Origin: Akebia trifoliata | Taxonomy: Eukaryota; Streptophyta; Magnoliopsida; Ranunculales; Lardizabalaceae | DNA: 64,000 nt | Direction: 5' to 3' | NCBI GenBank assembly: GCA_017979445.1 | Contig: CM030705.1 | Coordinates: 9,746,679-9,810,678, forward strand | In this document: one piece after another, positions 59,823-64,000 of the stretch | Numbering within the stretch: the first letter of the stretch is position 1 | Layout: each line of letters starts with the position of its first letter | Program-made: the position numbers and the translations under genes | Notes under the pieces: generated by a model | What the model saw: only the letters and a program-made list of their open reading frames with translations | Told to the model about the DNA's origin: nothing | Databases searched by the model: none

Positions 59823-60431
59823 TTAGGGAGGGGGAGTGAAATCTCAATAGCTCTTTTTTCCATTTATTTTGTGATGTCAATTTATCCCTTACTGTCATAC
59901 CTAGGTGTGTGAATGGGCCTATTCCTATTCGGCTCCTATAAAAATTAGAACTAGAATCGTTAATTTTTCTTGGTTTTATTCCTATTGATTTCGATTCCAA
60001 TTCTCACATCAAAGAAATCAGAACCAAAACTATAAGAAAATTTCTCTTTAAATGGTTCCAATTCCCAAATTTTATTGGTTTTTATTGGTTTTCGGTTCGG
60101 TTTCAAGAGAACCGACTCCGGTCGATTCCAATAAGAAGGGAACTTGAATCCTCTGATCGATTCAGGTCTCGATTTGATTCCAATTAAATAAGTGCTCATT
60201 ACCATAGCCTTCGATGATTGTGTCACGAAGAAATGTTTTTTTGGCTCACAAACTTTTTTGTCACGAATCTCACACAAGATCAGGATCAGTCAATTACATG
60301 AGCCCAAGTGTATTGAATGGCATCCCCAATTTACAAAACTACCCTCGTTAGACTTGCATCTTATGCCACGGTGAGCCATCTGTAAGGAAAAAAGCCTGAG
60401 CAAAAAAAATTATTTTCACCGATATGCACTT

Positions 60432-60748
60432 TGTTGAGTTTAGTCCCACATCGGATACAATTTGCCTTGTCTCTCTCCTTATAAACTCCAGGGCCTCTCT
60501 ACTTTTTGTCAATTGGTTTTGAGTTGGACCCCCAAATTTATCATAGTATCAAAGTGGGGTCCTCCTCCACGTCACGTAGTTCATATCTCTACCTGCCTCG
60601 GCCCAGCTTGTCCCACACGTGCAGGGTCATATTGAGTTTAGTCCCACATCGGACACAAATTGCAAATTGCCTTGTCTCTCTCCTTGTAAACTGCTAGGTT
60701 TCTTCACTTATTGCCAATTGGTTTTGAGTTGGACCTCTAAGTTTATCA
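60432..60748 (+). mobile_element. TRIM retroelement, 317 bp, with exact TSD
   Basis: The LTRs are 60432-60543 and 60630-60748, TGTTGAGTTTAGTCCCACAT to AAATTTATCA, each about 112-119 bp. The 5' LTR has a TATA (CCTTATAAACT). It is followed at once by TAGTATCAAAGTGGGG, a one-base variant of the initiator-Met primer site. CACTT flanks both sides exactly (60427-60431, 60749-60753). The two LTRs have diverged, so the insertion is not recent. Sister of 29,546. Confidence 0.9.
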
Positions 60749-60929
60749 CACTTACATATGTGTAAACCCATTGTGTCTTTATCTCTAACCTCTGCTATTA
60801 AGATATTATCATTGTATTCACTAATAACAAACGTCCCTTTTTTTCTTCTTCTAATAATAGGTCTAAGATTTACTTTATTTAATTTCGTTTTTTAGTAAGT
60901 GAGATCCTTCGTTTTTTAGTAAGATTTAC

Positions 60930-60935
<6 letters not shown>

Positions 60936-60992
<57 letters not shown>
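60936..60992. repeat. TA microsatellite, left half
   Basis: A pure TA run of 57 bp, directly followed by the family M element at 60,993. Confidence 0.9.
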
Positions 60993-60994
<2 letters not shown>

Positions 60995-61370
60995 GTCACG
61001 TTCCTAAGACACATATTGAGACTCACATTGCGACACACCGTTTTGTCTTATATGGGCAAAAATGTTTGGAATGAGCTGATTTTTTGTGAGGATGATCTCT
61101 GTGATGAGGGGATCATCCTGGCAAAAAATCATCCAATTCCAAAACTTCTAACCCCATCAAAATTGATTTACAAAAATTGGACGGTCTATAATTTTTTAAC
61201 AAAAATTGGACGGTCTAGAAGTTTCATAATGAGCTGATTTTTGGCAAGGATGATCTCCTCACCATAGAGATCATCCTCACAAAAAATCAGCCCATTCCAA
61301 ATATTTTTGCCCATATAAGACAAAACGGTGTGTCGCAATGTGAGTCCCAATATGAGTCTTAGGAACGCTG

Positions 61371-61373
<3 letters not shown>
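60993..61373. mobile_element. Family M foldback MITE in a TA repeat
   Basis: Arms GGGTCACGTTCCTAAGACAC and, from the right, GAACAGCGTTCCTAAGACTC. They stay alike for about 90 bp (GACTCACATTGCGACACACC) before the first core. Two core palindromes around an AAAATTGGACGGTCTA spacer. TA repeats on both sides; 190 bp before the pseudogene start. Confidence 0.85.

Positions 61374-61428
<55 letters not shown>
61374..61428. repeat. TA microsatellite, right half
   Basis: A pure TA run of 55 bp that continues the tract at 60,936-60,992 across the inserted element. Confidence 0.9.
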
Positions 61429-61431
<3 letters not shown>

Positions 61432-61561
61432 AATGATTCATTTGGCATAAATCATGAATCCGAATTCCATCTATATATATGTCCAGCCAATGGGGCAACT
61501 TATCCATCCAAAAACTAAGAACCAACCTTTACTCAACAACAGCCAACTCTGTCCCTTCGAG

Positions 61562-63723
61562 ATGTCAACCTTATGGAGACTTTTGTTCTTCTTGCAAATC
61601 GTCACAATCTCATCAATATCTCAACCAATTAAGGGAAACCCATACCCTCAGATACCCTGTAATCCCCCATATCACAACTCCTACACCTTTTGCAACACAT
61701 CACTTCCCAATCTCAACTAGAGCCCAATCTCTCCTCCCTCCTCACCATCTATAAAATCGAAGTTATCAACTAATGTAAATGGATAAATCTTCGCAAGTTA
61801 CCCTAAAAGCATATATAATAGCAAAATTGATAGTCGGATAAAAATTGTGCACTGTTTAAGTTCAGGATTGGCACAGCCTTAATCATATAGCAATCACTTT
61901 AATATTGTAATGATCACTTTTATATTGTATCGATTTATAATGTAGATGGATAGATATTTGCGAACTATCTTAAAAGCGTACATAACAAGAGCCAAATGGA
62001 TGGTTGGATTAAAAGTTACGTCCAATCTAAGTTTAGGGTTGGCCCAACATAAAAGTAGTGCAGCGGATTGCAAGAGGGGGGAGAATACATAACATAATGC
62101 CTAAAAATCACATTTTCCATGGAAAATCATTTTTCTACCTATTTTCCATGTGCAATCAAACAGACCCTTATTGAATTCTCGTAGTAATACTATGATAGTA
62201 TAATGATATGGATTTCTATGAGCAGGAATGGATCTCCATTGTGGGCCGTATTTGCTTCTATATACTCAATCTGCTCTTGATCAAGGGAAGATCCAAGATC
62301 ATGACATAAATCGAGCTCTTTTCAATCTATTTTCAACTCTACTTCGTCTTGGGTTTTTTTTATGGAAACCCTGGGAATGGGAGGTTCCGAAATTTGGGAC
62401 ATAGGCAACTTAGCCTTGAAGCCACGAGGCAAGGCATTGTACTTCTGAAGAATGATAACAAGCTCTTGCCACTAAATAAGATCCAAATTGCCTCATTAGC
62501 TGTTATTGGCTCGATGGCAAACGATACGAGCAAATTGGATTGCGACTATCAGGTATAATATTGTTATTTGGGTGCGGATCTTTAACTTTGCACGGTAATT
62601 CTAAGGGATTTCTTAACTTTGTAGGTACTCCTTGTAATCCAAAAAGCTTCTTTAAGGGACTTCAGGCATACATAGCCAAGACATCTTACGCTGCTGGTTG
62701 CCTTGACGTGCCATGTATATCTAACGATGGGTTTGAAGAAGCTGTAGGTATGGCTAAAGAGGCAGATGTCGTTGTTGTGGTTGCTGGGGGGATTTATCTC
62801 AAGAAACTGCAGACCATGACCGCGACAGCCTACTATTGCCAGGTAAACAGATGGACCTCATATCAGCTGTTGCCCTTGTAAGCAAAAGGCCCGTGATACT
62901 AGTCCTTACAGGTGGGGGACCTATCGATGTCTCGTTTGCCAAAGAAAATCCGCAAATTGCAAGCATTCTCTGGGTTGGATGCCCGGGTGAAGCTGGTGAG
63001 CAAGCACTTGCAGAAGTCATCTTTGGAGAATTCAATCCTGGTTAGTTGCCCAATTATATATCAAATTATACTAAATTACTTGATATTTCTCCAAAAACAT
63101 TTGATGTAATATTTGGAATGAAACAGGTGGGAGACTTCCAGTGACTTGGTATCCCGAGTCGTTCACCAATGTTCCGATGACTGATATGAGAATGTGGGCT
63201 GATCCTTCACGCAATTACCCCGGACGAACTTACTGATTTTACACCGGAGAAAAAATATATGAATTTGGACATGGGTTGAGCTATTTCACATATACTTACA
63301 AATTCAAATCGATACCCAACAAATTAAGCTTGTCGGGTTCTTCTATCACGATTAGTCCCAATAAGAATACACAACCAAATAAGCGATGGGCTTGATTATA
63401 TTCACATTGACAAGGTTGATTCTTGTGATGCATTAAAATTTTATGCACATATCTCGGTGATAAACAATGGGGACATGGATGGCAGCAACGTCGTGATGTT
63501 GTTCTCTAGATCACCCAGAGTATTCGAAGGTGTACCACAAAAACAGCTCATTGGATTCAGTAGGGTACATACAAAGTCATACAGAGCTACTGAAACCAGA
63601 ATCTTAATAGAACCATACAAGCATTTTAGCGTCGTTAATGAACGTGGAATGCGAGTATTGCCTTTGGGAAATCATATTTTGATGTTAGAAGACTTGGAGC
63701 TCTCTTTATCCATAGAAACTTAA
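61562..63723 (+). pseudogene. Decayed beta-D-xylosidase copy (GH3)
   Basis: Homologous to 48512-51227. The first 52 codons survive (MSTLWRLLFFLQIVTISSIS, then IPCNPPYHNSYTFCNTSLP). A +1 shift then meets TAG at 61718-61720. The rest of exon 1 and all of exons 2 and 3, with the nucleophile Asp, are gone and replaced by about 400 bp of unrelated DNA. Exons 4-6 remain at 62226-62552, 62625-63040 and 63127-63723, with intact splice signals. Lesions there: an extra T in the run at 62354-62361; a 24-bp deletion at 62400/62401; a 1-bp loss near 62,540; a 1-bp loss near 62,790; CGA to TGA at 63234-63236; and a net 5-bp loss near 63,365-63,385. It cannot make an active enzyme. Confidence 0.95.
61772..62051. 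repeat. Diverged duplication inside the pseudogene's replaced segment
   Basis: About 61,772-61,880 and 61,941-62,051 align with each other: ATGTAAATGGATAAATCTTC/ATGTAGATGGATAGATATTT at the start and GTTCAGGATTGGC/GTTTAGGGTTGGC at the end. They lie where exons 1-3 should be. From about 62,100 to 62,166 the right part looks like one end of a Tourist-like MITE (complement of GGGTCTGTTTGATTGCACAT), after which homology to intron 3 resumes. Confidence 0.55.
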
Positions 63724-64000
63724 TAAGGCCATGTGATATTTACATAAAATTACTGGCCTAGAGAAGAGAAGCATATATGTTTCAATGGATAATGTTTGTA
63801 AAAATTCAGGGAAAAGGTTTTACTCATCCTTGGCTTCATTTTCAGTGATGCTTGTTAGCTAGATTTCTTTCTTTCTTGAGATTTTTGTTGTGATCTTTAA
63901 ATTGTGTCCCATATGTGATGATATTGAAATTTGTTGACAAAATAAAATCAGAAATATTTGAAAGCTCTTTTTACATAAATTTTTTTTAATCATAAAATTG
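63724..64000. other. 3' flank of the pseudogene
   Basis: GGCCATGTGATATTT, CATTTTCAGTG and AGATTTCTTTCTTTC align with the flank after 51,227, so the duplicated block extends beyond the stop codon. Confidence 0.5.

Noticed and set aside
60936..61428. A long TA palindrome as an origin or cruciform element
   Set aside because: It is explained by a TA microsatellite split by a foldback transposon. Similar TA runs occur at 57,032 and elsewhere.

Overview
This is nuclear DNA of a flowering plant, most likely a dicot. It is AT-rich and gene-poor, with GT-AG introns, plant-specific protein families and a dense load of small transposable elements. The species cannot be told from the sequence. I find four intact genes and one pseudogene; their exons cover under 10% of the window. 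The rest is introns, solo and miniature LTR elements, many foldback MITEs, a SINE and microsatellites.

Layout. (1) 3,441-3,941 (+): a two-exon gene for a 138-residue, single-membrane-segment protein of the At5g65660 type. (2) 7,709-9,836: a complete solo LTR with a 5-bp target duplication, next to a 148-bp tandem array. (3) 15,711-17,059 (-): a four-exon bHLH transcription factor of subgroup IIIb (bHLH93/bHLH61 type). (4) 17-33 kb: intergenic repeats. (5) about 34,005-43,600 (+): a phosphoglycerate-mutase-like (histidine phosphatase) gene with an inferred 4.66-kb 5'-UTR intron and nine coding exons. One intron carries a row of four foldback elements. (6) 48,512-51,227 (+): an intact six-exon GH3 beta-D-xylosidase-like gene. 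(7) 61,562-63,723 (+): a decayed second copy of that gene, which has lost the exons that carry the catalytic nucleophile.

The genes show no joint pathway. The beta-xylosidase pair is a local duplication in which one copy has died. From memory, the first two genes have Arabidopsis counterparts close together near the end of chromosome 5, and the phosphatase and xylosidase have counterparts somewhat further along the same arm. The window may therefore keep an ancestral gene order swollen by transposons.

The least expected signal is a family of Mutator-like foldback elements (9-bp target duplications). All share a palindromic core built on GCTGATTTTTTGTGAGGATG. The long terminal arms match within one element but are largely unrelated between most elements. 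Seven or eight copies are present, several of them inserted in TA repeats.
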